Of a DNA stretch of 64,000 nucleotides, positions 9,430 through 17,436 are shown one piece after another. The DNA lies in contig NZ_FMCW01000002.1 of the NCBI RefSeq assembly GCF_900091595.1, forward strand, positions 1 to 64,000. The letters are read 5' to 3'. Below the pieces are notes generated by a model. It saw only the letters and a program-made list of their open reading frames with translations, was not told the origin of the DNA and made no database searches. A program made the translations under genes and the position numbers. The DNA is from Micromonospora haikouensis. GTDB lineage: Bacteria; Actinomycetota; Actinomycetes; Mycobacteriales; Micromonosporaceae. How positions within the stretch are numbered: position 1 is the stretch's first letter; each line of letters starts with the position of its first letter.

Positions 9430-9584
9430 GGCTCGCGGTGTGACGCGCGTCATCCCGGCGGCGCGCGGGGGCCCGGCGCCCCCGACTGGTCAGTCGGCCT
9501 TCCCCCGCCGGTCATCCGGCCCGCCGCGACAGCACACCTGCCCCCGGTACACCACTGGTGACCAACTTCCCGTGGAGGGGACAG

Positions 9585-11168
9585 ATGACTTCTCTCGACC
9601 GACGTACCCTGCTGCGCGCCGGCCTCGCGACCGGGGCGGGCCTGGCCGGCGGCGCCCTGTTCGGCGCGGCCGGCGCCCGGGCCACCGGTGCCGGGGCGAC
9701 CCCGCCGGCCGGCGCGCCCGCCTGGCGGCCCTCCGGCCGGCCCGTGCTCACCCACGGCGTGCAGAGCGGCGACGTTACGGCCGACTCGGCGCTGGTGTGG
9801 ACCCGCGCCGACCGGCCGGGCCGGATGTGGGTGGAGGTGAGCCGCCGGCCCGACCTGCGCGGCGCGCGGCTGCTGCGCGGCCCGGTGCTCGACCCGTCCG
9901 CCGACCACACCGGCCGGGTGCGGGTGCGCGGCCTGCCGTGCGGCGAGCGGCTGCACTACCGGGTGTCGGTGGAGAGCCTGGACCGGCACGGGGTGCGCAG
10001 CGAGCCGCTGGTCGGCTCGTTCGCCACCGCGCCCGGCGTGCACGGCCGGCGGGGCGTGCGGTTCGTCTGGACCGGCGACATCGCCGGGCAGGGGTGGGGC
10101 ATCGCCCCCGACTTCGGCGGGATGCGGATCTTCCAGGCGATGCGGTCCGTCCGCCCCGACTTCTTCCTGTGCAGCGGCGACACCGTGTACGCCGACGGGC
10201 CGCTCGCCGAGACGGTGACGCTGCCCGACGGCCGGATCTGGCGCAACCTGGTCACCCCGGAGAAGAGCAAGGTCGCCGAGACCCTCGCCGAGTACCGGGG
10301 GCAGTTCGCGTACAACCTGCTCGACGAGCACCTGCGGGCGTTCGTCGCCGACGTGCCGCAGGTCAACCAGTGGGACGACCACGAGGTGACCAACAACTGG
10401 TATCCCGGCGAGGTCCTGGCCGACGCCCGGTACACCGAGCAGCGGGTGGACGTGCTCGCCGCGCGGGCCCGGCAGGCGTTCGGCGAGTGGCTGCCGGTGC
10501 CGGCGGGCGGGCCGCTGTACCGGAAGCTGTCGTACGGGCCGCTGCTGGACGTGTTCGTGCTGGACATGCGCACCTACAAGGACCCCAACGACGGCAACAC
10601 GTACGCCGACCCGCAGCGCGGCCTGCTCGGCCGGGAGCAGCGGGCCTGGCTGATCCGGGAGCTGAAGCGGTCCCGGGCGACGTGGAAGGTGATCGCCAAC
10701 GACCTGCCGATCGGCCTGGTGGTGCCGGACGGGTCGGCGCAGGAGGGCGTGGCGCAGGGCGACCCCGGCGCGCCCGCCGGGCGGGAGCTGGAGTTCGCCG
10801 AGGTGCTGGGCTCGGCGCACCGGGCCGGGGTGACCGGGATCGTGTTCCTCACGGCCGACGTGCACTACACGGCGGCGCACCACTACGACCCGGCGCGGGC
10901 GGCGGTGGCGGACTTCACCCCGTTCTGGGAGTTCGTCTCCGGGCCGGCGCACGCGGGCGCGTTCGGGCCGAACGCCCTGGACGGCACGTTCGGCCCGAAG
11001 GCGGTCTTCGTCAACGCCCCGCCGCGGGCGAACACGTCGCCGGCCGAGGGCTTCCAGCACTTCGGCGAGGTGGCCATCGACGGGGAGTCGGGCGCGTTCA
11101 CGGTGCACCTGCGCGACCGCGACGGGGCGTCGCTCTGGACCACCACCCTGCCCGCCCCGCGCCGCTGA
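9585..11168 (+). CDS. phoD: PhoD-family alkaline phosphatase / phosphodiesterase (Tat-exported)
   Basis: Secreted metallophosphoesterase of 527 aa that releases phosphate from mono- or diesters outside the cell. The N-terminus has a twin-arginine signal (DRRTLLRAGLATGAGLAGG) ending near residue 37. A PhoD N-terminal beta domain (LTHGVQSGDVTADSALVWTRAD) follows. The Ca/Fe-binding core has DFFLCSGDTVYAD, NQWDDHEVTNNW and FLTADVHYTAA, which supply the usual Asp, His and Asn ligands. ATG 9585 follows GAGGGG at 9575. No Pho box was identified with confidence. A hairpin at 11190-11225 follows the gene. Confidence 0.93.
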   Translation: MTSLDRRTLLRAGLATGAGLAGGALFGAAGARATGAGATPPAGAPAWRPSGRPVLTHGVQSGDVTADSALVWTRADRPGRMWVEVSRRPDLRGARLLRGPVLDPSADHTGRVRVRGLPCGERLHYRVSVESLDRHGVRSEPLVGSFATAPGVHGRRGVRFVWTGDIAGQGWGIAPDFGGMRIFQAMRSVRPDFFLCSGDTVYADGPLAETVTLPDGRIWRNLVTPEKSKVAETLAEYRGQFAYNLLDEHLRAFVADVPQVNQWDDHEVTNNWYPGEVLADARYTEQRVDVLAARARQAFGEWLPVPAGGPLYRKLSYGPLLDVFVLDMRTYKDPNDGNTYADPQRGLLGREQRAWLIRELKRSRATWKVIANDLPIGLVVPDGSAQEGVAQGDPGAPAGRELEFAEVLGSAHRAGVTGIVFLTADVHYTAAHHYDPARAAVADFTPFWEFVSGPAHAGAFGPNALDGTFGPKAVFVNAPPRANTSPAEGFQHFGEVAIDGESGAFTVHLRDRDGASLWTTTLPAPRR

Positions 11169-11189
11169 CCTGATCCCGACCCGGTCCGC

Positions 11190-11225
11190 GGGCGGTTGCC
11201 GTGGCGCGCGAGACGGTAACCGCCC
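11190..11225 (+). terminator. Hairpin after phoD
   Basis: A 13-bp stem with one mismatch (11190-11202 with 11213-11225) starts 22 nt after the phoD stop and lies upstream of the ileS promoter. It probably separates the two transcription units. Confidence 0.6.
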
Positions 11226-11275
11226 GGGGCCGGGCGGGGCAGTTAAGTCGGCGGCGGGCGCCGCCGTCGATCGCG

Positions 11276-11281
11276 TATCCT
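11276..11281 (+). promoter_or_regulatory. -10 box of the ileS T-box transcript
   Basis: TATCCT lies just before the T-box leader. The predicted transcription start is near 11288, giving a leader of about 240 nt. Confidence 0.5.
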
Positions 11282-11287
11282 TGACCC

Positions 11288-11529
11288 TCAGTAAGGCGAC
11301 GACCCGGCCATCACCGGTGAGCCTCCGGAAGAACAGCCGGCGCAACCCGGCCCAGTAGAACCGGACGGGTCCGGCCCGTCACAGCCGGCAACGAGCGGGC
11401 GGTCGATCCTGGCCGCCAAGCGGGGTGGTACCGCGGGCCTGCCCCGGCGCGCCGGTGACGGCGTACCGGGAAGGGTTCGTCCTCGCAGACCACACGACCA
11501 CGTGAGCTGCGCGAGGAGAGCGACCCCCG
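11288..11529 (+). promoter_or_regulatory. Translational ileS T-box riboswitch
   Basis: This leader should sense uncharged tRNA-Ile. A short stem I carries the specifier codon ATC at 11310-11312. The T-box core GGTGGTACCGCGG is at 11424-11436, with TGGT (11426-11429) able to pair with the free NCCA end of tRNA. TCCTCGC at 11480-11486 is complementary to GCGAGGA at 11511-11517, which contains the ileS ribosome site, so the switch probably hides the ribosome site rather than forming a terminator. This is the translational type known for actinobacterial ileS, with a very short stem I. The exact pairings were worked out by eye. Confidence 0.88.
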
Positions 11530-14500
11530 ATGGCCTATCCGTTGCACGACCCGACCGCCGCCGGCGTCCCGGCGAGCCCCGACCTGCCCGCGGTCGAGCG
11601 CCGGGTGCTGGAGCACTGGGCGGCCGACAAGACCTTCGAGGCGTCCGTCGAGGCCCGCCCCGCGGGGGACGACGGCAAGAACGAGTACGTCTTCTACGAC
11701 GGCCCGCCGTTCGCCAACGGCCTGCCGCACTACGGCCACCTCTTCACCGGGTACGTCAAGGACGCGGTGCCCCGCTACCAGACGATGCGCGGCCGGCACG
11801 TCGAGCGGCGCTTCGGCTGGGACTGCCACGGCCTGCCCGCCGAGGTCGTCGCCGAGAAGCAGCTCGGCATCACCAGCAAGGCGGAGATCCTCGACCTCGG
11901 CGTGGCCCGGTTCAACGAGGCGTGCCGCACCTCGGTGCTGGAGTTCACCCAGGACTGGGAGCGGTACGTCACCCGGCAGGCCCGCTGGGTCGACTTCGCC
12001 AACGACTACAAGACCCTCGACCTGGACTACATGGAAAGCGTCATGTGGGCCTTCAAGACCCTGCACGACAAGGGCCTGGTCTACGAGGGCTTCCGGGTGC
12101 TCGCGTACTGCTGGCGGTGCGAGACCCCGCTGTCGAACACCGAGACCCGGATGGACGACGTCTACAAGGACCGGCACGACCCCACGCTGACCGTGTGGTT
12201 CGAGCTGACCGCCGACGACGCCGCCCCCGAGCTGCTGCGCGGGCCGGTCCGGCTGGGCGTGTGGACCACCACGCCGTGGACGCTGCCGTCGAACCTGGCG
12301 CTCGCCGTCGGCCCCGACATCGAGTACGCGGTGCTGGAGCGCGACGGCTCCCGCTACGTGGTCGGGGCGGCGCGGCTGGGCGCGTACGCGAAGGAGCTGG
12401 AGGGGTACGAGCAGCTCGGCACCGTGTACGGCCGCGACCTGGTCGGGCGCCGCTACACCCCGCTGTACGACTTCCTGGTCTCCCGGGCCGGCGAGAACGC
12501 GTACCAGGTGCTCGGGGCCGAGTTCGTCACCACCGAGGACGGCACCGGGATCGTGCACCTCGCCCCCGCCTTCGGCGAGGACGACCAGAACGTCTGCAAC
12601 GCCGCCGGCATCCCGACCGTCGTCACCGTCGACGACCACACCCGGTTCACCGCGCTCGTGCCGCCGTACCAGGGCGAGCAGGTCTTCGACGTCAACAAGC
12701 CGGTGATCCGGGAGCTGAAGGAGCGGGGGGTGGTGCTGCGGCAGGACACCTACACCCACTCCTACCCGCACTGCTGGCGCTGCGACACGCCGCTGGTCTA
12801 CAAGGCGGTGTCGTCGTGGTTCGTGGCGGTGACGCAGTTCAAGGATCGGATGGTCGAGCTGAACCAGCAGATCAACTGGACGCCGGGCCACATCAAGGAC
12901 GGCTCGTTCGGCAAGTGGCTGGCCAACGCCCGGGACTGGTCGATCAGCCGCAACCGGTTCTGGGGCTCGCCGATCCCGGTGTGGAAGTCCGACGACCCGA
13001 ACTACCCGCGCCTCGACGTCTACGGCTCGCTCGACGACATCGAGCGGGACTTCGGCGTACGCCTGACCGACCTGCACCGGCCGGCGGTCGACGACCTGGT
13101 GCGCCCCAACCCGGACGACCCGACCGGCAAGTCGACGATGCGCCGGGTGCCGGAGGTGCTGGACTGCTGGTTCGAGTCCGGCTCGATGCCGTTCGCCCAG
13201 GTGCACTACCCGTACGAGAACCGCGACTGGTTCGAGCACCACTACCCGGGCGACTTCATCGTCGAGTACATCGGGCAGACCCGCGGCTGGTTCTACACCA
13301 TGCACGTGCTGGCCACGGCGCTGTTCGACCGGCCGGCGTTCCGCAACTGCCTCAGCCACGGCATCCTGCTCGGCTCCGACGGGCGCAAGATGTCCAAGAG
13401 CCTGCGCAACTACCCGGACGTCTACCACGTCTTCGACTCGTACGGCTCCGACGCGATGCGCTGGATGCTGATGTCGTCGCCGGTGCTGCGCGGCGGGGAC
13501 ATGCCGGTCACCGAGGGGTCGATCCGCGACGCCGTCCGGCAGGTGCTGCTGCCGCTGTGGAACGTGTGGTACTTCTTCTCGCTCTACGCCAACGCCGACG
13601 GCTACACCGCGCGGCGGCGGGTGGACTCCACCCACCTGCTCGACCGGTACGTGCTGGCGAAGACCAACGAGCTGGTCGCCACGGCGCAGGCGCAGCTCGA
13701 CGCGTACGACATCTCGGGGGCCTGCGCGACGGTCCGGTCGTTCCTCGACGCGCTGACCAACTGGTACGTCCGCCGGTCCCGCGACCGGTTCTGGTCCGGC
13801 GACGCCGACGCGTTCGACACGCTCTGGACGGTGCTGGAGACGCTGTGCCGGGTGGTGGCGCCGCTGGCGCCGCTGACCGCCGAGGAGATCTGGCGCGGCC
13901 TCACCGGCGAGCGGTCGGTGCACCTGACCGACTGGCCGGCGGCCGAGGAGTTCCCCGCCGACCACGACCTCGTCGCGGCGATGGACGCCGTCCGGGACGT
14001 CTGCTCGGCGGCGCTGTCGCTGCGCAAGGCCAAGGGGCTGCGGGTGCGGCTGCCGCTGTCGAAGCTGACCGTGGCCTCGCCGGTGGCGGCGCAGCTGCGC
14101 CCGTTCGCCGACCTGGTCGCCGACGAGGTCAACGTGAAGGTCGTGGAGTTCTCCGAGGAGGTCACCAGCTACTGCCAGCAGGTGCTGACCGTGGTGCCCC
14201 GGGCGCTCGGGCCCCGCGTCGGCAAGCAGGTTCAGCAGGTGATCAAGGCGGTCAAGGCGGGCGAGTGGGAGCTGGTCGACGGCGCCCCCGTCGCCGCCGG
14301 GGTCACCCTCGCCGAGGGCGAGTACGAGCTGCGCCTGGTCGCCGCCGACGCCGAGCACTCCGCGCCGCTGCCCGGCGGCGAGGGCGTGGTCGTGCTCGAC
14401 ACGGAGGTCACCCCGGAGCTGGCCGCCGAGGGGCTGGCCCGCGACGTGGTGCGGGTGGTGCAGCAGGCCCGCCGCGACGCCGACCTGGACGTGTCGGACC

Positions 14501-14703
14501 GGATCGCGCTGACGCTGTCGGCGTCGGCGGAGGTCCGGGCGGCGGTGGCGGCGTACCGGGACTTCGTGGCCCGCGAGGTGCTCGCCGACTCGATCGAGGT
14601 GGTGGCGGAGGACGCCGACCTCGCCGACCGGGCCGACCGGCCCGGCTTCGCCGGCGAGGTCGGCGACGGCGACCGCGTGACGGTCGTGGCGCGCCGCGCC
14701 TGA
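11530..14703 (+). CDS. ileS: Isoleucine--tRNA ligase (IleS2-like)
   Basis: Class I synthetase that charges tRNA-Ile and edits valine. The protein is 1057 aa, longer than the ~930-940 aa of standard bacterial IleRS. The active-site signature reads [16 protein letters not shown] (HIGH as HYGH near residue 68) and KMSKS is near residue 620. Length and signature match the eukaryote-like type 2 enzymes, which often tolerate mupirocin; resistance here is an inference. The editing domain holds [13 protein letters not shown] and the C-terminal part binds the anticodon. ATG 11530 is preceded by GAGGAGAG at 11513-11520, the element controlled by the T-box. Confidence 0.97.
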   Translation: MAYPLHDPTAAGVPASPDLPAVERRVLEHWAADKTFEASVEARPAGDDGKNEYVFYDGPPFANGLPHYGHLFTGYVKDAVPRYQTMRGRHVERRFGWDCHGLPAEVVAEKQLGITSKAEILDLGVARFNEACRTSVLEFTQDWERYVTRQARWVDFANDYKTLDLDYMESVMWAFKTLHDKGLVYEGFRVLAYCWRCETPLSNTETRMDDVYKDRHDPTLTVWFELTADDAAPELLRGPVRLGVWTTTPWTLPSNLALAVGPDIEYAVLERDGSRYVVGAARLGAYAKELEGYEQLGTVYGRDLVGRRYTPLYDFLVSRAGENAYQVLGAEFVTTEDGTGIVHLAPAFGEDDQNVCNAAGIPTVVTVDDHTRFTALVPPYQGEQVFDVNKPVIRELKERGVVLRQDTYTHSYPHCWRCDTPLVYKAVSSWFVAVTQFKDRMVELNQQINWTPGHIKDGSFGKWLANARDWSISRNRFWGSPIPVWKSDDPNYPRLDVYGSLDDIERDFGVRLTDLHRPAVDDLVRPNPDDPTGKSTMRRVPEVLDCWFESGSMPFAQVHYPYENRDWFEHHYPGDFIVEYIGQTRGWFYTMHVLATALFDRPAFRNCLSHGILLGSDGRKMSKSLRNYPDVYHVFDSYGSDAMRWMLMSSPVLRGGDMPVTEGSIRDAVRQVLLPLWNVWYFFSLYANADGYTARRRVDSTHLLDRYVLAKTNELVATAQAQLDAYDISGACATVRSFLDALTNWYVRRSRDRFWSGDADAFDTLWTVLETLCRVVAPLAPLTAEEIWRGLTGERSVHLTDWPAAEEFPADHDLVAAMDAVRDVCSAALSLRKAKGLRVRLPLSKLTVASPVAAQLRPFADLVADEVNVKVVEFSEEVTSYCQQVLTVVPRALGPRVGKQVQQVIKAVKAGEWELVDGAPVAAGVTLAEGEYELRLVAADAEHSAPLPGGEGVVVLDTEVTPELAAEGLARDVVRVVQQARRDADLDVSDRIALTLSASAEVRAAVAAYRDFVAREVLADSIEVVAEDADLADRADRPGFAGEVGDGDRVTVVARRA

Positions 14704-14704
14704 G

Positions 14705-14760
14705 GTGTAAGGAGGGGCCCCCTGTTAACGCTTTCTGTATAGGAAGGGGCCCCTCCTAAC
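14705..14760 (-). repeat. Dispersed hairpin repeat, copy 2 (reverse)
   Basis: Copy in reverse orientation, 2 nt after the ileS stop. Read on the minus strand it contains AAAGCGTTAACAGGGGGCCC and ends with CTCCTTACAC. The arms are GGAGGGGCCCCCTG-like and form a strong hairpin, so it may terminate ileS. This copy differs from the others in the loop (AAAGCGTT instead of GAATGCGTT). Confidence 0.85.
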
Positions 14761-14826
14761 TGCCCCGGGCAGCGTCGTGTGACGGCCCGGGGCGGTGCCG
14801 GCCATCGGCTGCGGCGTCCATCGAGC

Positions 14827-14883
14827 GGTCGCGGCGGCAAGGAAAGGTCGCGGCGGCCAGGAAGGGTCGGGGCGGCCACGGAG
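14827..14883 (+). repeat. Three degenerate 19-bp tandem repeats upstream of plsC
   Basis: Units start at 14827, 14846 and 14865, each near GGTCGCGGCGGCCAGGAAG. They fall in the 281-bp stretch between repeat copy 2 and plsC, in which I see no gene; an isolated TAACGT at 14928-14933 might be a -10 box for plsC. Confidence 0.6.
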
Positions 14884-15041
14884 CGGGCGCGGCGGCGACC
14901 CGTGCGGGCGGGCTCGACAGCGTCGGCTAACGTGACAACACCCGTGCCAGTACGACCGCCGGTATCGGCCCGACCGCTGGTTACCGGCCCGACCGGCCGT
15001 CACCGCACGGCCGCCTGTCCCAGCACGACCCCGGAGGACCA

Positions 15042-15743
15042 GTGCCGCTGCTCTACACCATCGGCAAGCTCACCGTGGCACCCACGCTCCGGTTGGCGTT
15101 CCGACCGACCGTGGAGGGGCTCGAGCACATCCCGGAGACCGGGGGCGCGATCTTCGCCGGCAACCACCTCTCGGTCGCCGACGAGCTGTTCCTCGGCACG
15201 GTCGTGCCCCGGCACCTGGCGTTCTGGGCGAAGTCGGAATACTTCAAGGGCACCGGCGTGAAGGGTGCCTTCTCCAAGTTCGTGCTCACCGGCCTGGGGG
15301 CGATCCCCGTCGAGCGGGCCGGCGGCCGGGCCGCGCTGTCCGCGTTCGACGCGGCGATCCCGGCCCTGCAGGGCGGCGACCTGGTCGCCGTCTACCCGGA
15401 GGGGACCCGCTCGCCCGACGGGCGGCTCTACCGGGGACGCACCGGCGCTGCCCGGCTGGCCGTAGCGGCCGGCGTGCCGATCATCCCGGTCGGCATGATC
15501 GGCACCGACAAGGCCCAGCCGATCGGCGCCCGGGTGCCCCGGCCGGGCAAGTCGAAGATCATCGTCCGGTTCGGCAAGCCGCTGGACTTCACCGGCCGCC
15601 CCGACGACCGGACGTCGCTGCGCGAGATGACCGACGAGCTGATGAGCGAGATCCAGAAGCTCACCGGTCAGGAGTACGTCCCGCGCTACGCCCCGCCGCG
15701 CGCGAACGCGCCGGTCGCCGGCGAGCCCCCGGCCGGGGCCTGA
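15042..15743 (+). CDS. 1-acyl-sn-glycerol-3-phosphate acyltransferase (PlsC family)
   Basis: Membrane-associated acyltransferase of 233 aa that would add the second acyl chain to lysophosphatidate in phospholipid synthesis. The catalytic HX4D motif is NHLSVAD near residue 42. The second motif YPEGTRSPDGRLYRGRTGAARLA lies near residues 112-134 (the glycerophosphate-binding EGTR). VPIIPVGMIG follows. The start is GTG 15042 with GGAGGA upstream. Actinobacteria carry several paralogues, so the exact acceptor could also be a mannoside or another lysolipid. It is convergent with the photolyase gene. Confidence 0.88.
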   Translation: MPLLYTIGKLTVAPTLRLAFRPTVEGLEHIPETGGAIFAGNHLSVADELFLGTVVPRHLAFWAKSEYFKGTGVKGAFSKFVLTGLGAIPVERAGGRAALSAFDAAIPALQGGDLVAVYPEGTRSPDGRLYRGRTGAARLAVAAGVPIIPVGMIGTDKAQPIGARVPRPGKSKIIVRFGKPLDFTGRPDDRTSLREMTDELMSEIQKLTGQEYVPRYAPPRANAPVAGEPPAGA

Positions 15744-15828
15744 CCCGCCCGAGCACGCCCGACCTCCCGGGTCGCGCCGTTTCTACGGCCGTTCTCAAGG
15801 GGCGGGTCGGTTCTGCGGGGGCGGGTCG

Positions 15829-17298
15829 TCACGGCGCGTCGTTGCCGCGGCGGCGTTCCTGCGCCACGACCCGGTCGACGTCCGCGAGGCGGTCCAGCTG
15901 CTTCATCGTGCGGGCCATCCGGGCGTTCGCCGGGATCCGGTCCCGGTTGCGGTCCAGGAACGCCCAGTACCCCGTCGTGTACGGGCACGCGTCCGCGCCG
16001 AGCCGCTTGCGCGGGTCGTACCGGCAGCCGCCGCAGTAGTCGCTCATCCGGTTGACGTACGCGCCGCCGGAGACGTACGGCTTGGTGGTCATCCGGCCCA
16101 GGTCGGCGTACTGGCTCATCCCGACCACGTTGGCGGTCATCACCCACTCGTAGCCGTCCACGAAGCGGGTGTGGAACCACTCCACCAGCTCGGCCGGGCG
16201 CCAGCCGCGCTGCAGGGCGTAGTTGCCGAGCACCATCAGCCGGGGGATGTGGTGCACCCAGCCGTGGTCGCGCACCCCGGCCAGCACGTCCGACAGGCAG
16301 TGCGCCTGCACCGCGTCGGCGTCCAGCTCCTGGAACCAGCCGGGCACCGGGCGGCGGGCCGCGAGCGCGTTGCTGCGCCGCCAACCGGCGTCGAAGTGCC
16401 AGTACAGGTGCCAGACGAAGTCCCGCCAGCCCAGGACCTGCCGCACGAAGCCCTCCACGCTGGCCAGCGGCGCGCCCTGGCTCCGGTACGCCTTCTCCGC
16501 GCCCCGGATCGCGTCGAGGGGGTCGAGCAGGCCGAGGTTGAACGAGGAGGAGAGCATGCTGTGCGCCAGCCACGGGTCGGTGGAGAGCATCGCGTCCTCG
16601 TACGGGCCGAAGGCCGGCAGCCGGTGCCGCAGGAAGTGGCGCAGCCGGGCCTGGGCCTCCTTCGTGGTGGCCGGGAAGCGCCGTGGCCCGTCCCGGCCGA
16701 CGAACCGGATGCCCTCCCGCTCCCAGCGGTCGAGGTCGGCGCGGACCTCGGCGTCGATGTCGTCCTCCTTCGGCACCGGCGCGGCGGGGACGGCGAGCCT
16801 GCCGTCCTTCGGCGGCGGCTCCCGGTTCTCGACGTCCAGGCTCCACCGGCCGCCGACCGGCTCGTCGCCGTCGACCAGCACCCGGTGGTGCTCGCGGGCG
16901 AACCGGTAGAACGCCTCCATCCGCAGCGCGCCGCGCCGCCCACCGGCCCACTCGGCGAAGTCGTCCAGGCTGGTGACGAAGCCGCGCGGCGGCAGCACGG
17001 TCACCCCGTCCCGCCGCCGGACGAACTCCAGGGCCCGGCGCGAGGTGGGATGACACACCTCGACCGGCTCGCGGACCTTGCGCAGCCCCTCCGCGTACGT
17101 CTCGGTGCGCAGGTAGGTGGCCTGCGCACCGAGCTCGGCGGCGCGGTGGCGCAGCGCGGAGAGGATCAGGTGCGCCTTCTGCCGGTGGTAGACGCGGCGG
17201 CGGAAGACCGCCTTCGACTCGATCAGCAGGACCGGCTGGCGGCGGTCGTCGAGGAAGTGCGGCCCCAGCTGATCGGCGAAGAGCCAACGCCGCGACAT
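15829..17298 (-). CDS. Iron-sulfur bacterial photolyase / cryptochrome (PhrB-like, FeS-BCP)
   Basis: A 489-aa protein of the (6-4) photolyase-related family that binds FAD and a [4Fe-4S] cluster and repairs UV (6-4) photoproducts using light. The N-terminus RWLFADQLGPHF is typical. Four Cys at residues 334, 422, 425 and 438 have the same spacing as the cluster ligands of Agrobacterium PhrB as I recall them (350, 438, 441, 454). The flavin-binding C-terminal region contains MVLGNYALQRGW, WVMTANVVGMSQYADLG and GGAYVNRMSDYCGGC. ATG 17298 lies 6 nt after a CACAAT -10-like box. Convergent with plsC. Confidence 0.92.
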   Translation of the reverse strand: MSRRWLFADQLGPHFLDDRRQPVLLIESKAVFRRRVYHRQKAHLILSALRHRAAELGAQATYLRTETYAEGLRKVREPVEVCHPTSRRALEFVRRRDGVTVLPPRGFVTSLDDFAEWAGGRRGALRMEAFYRFAREHHRVLVDGDEPVGGRWSLDVENREPPPKDGRLAVPAAPVPKEDDIDAEVRADLDRWEREGIRFVGRDGPRRFPATTKEAQARLRHFLRHRLPAFGPYEDAMLSTDPWLAHSMLSSSFNLGLLDPLDAIRGAEKAYRSQGAPLASVEGFVRQVLGWRDFVWHLYWHFDAGWRRSNALAARRPVPGWFQELDADAVQAHCLSDVLAGVRDHGWVHHIPRLMVLGNYALQRGWRPAELVEWFHTRFVDGYEWVMTANVVGMSQYADLGRMTTKPYVSGGAYVNRMSDYCGGCRYDPRKRLGADACPYTTGYWAFLDRNRDRIPANARMARTMKQLDRLADVDRVVAQERRRGNDAP

Positions 17299-17436
17299 GC
17301 CCCGATTGTGGCCCGGGTCGGCCGCCGTCCGGCCCGGAAGCCGGAAAACCCGAGCACCCGAGACCAGCGCGGCGCGGACCCGCCGCCCGCCGCCCGCTGG
17401 TCCGCCTCCCGCCGGTCGTCGGCCGGGCGGGGCGCG

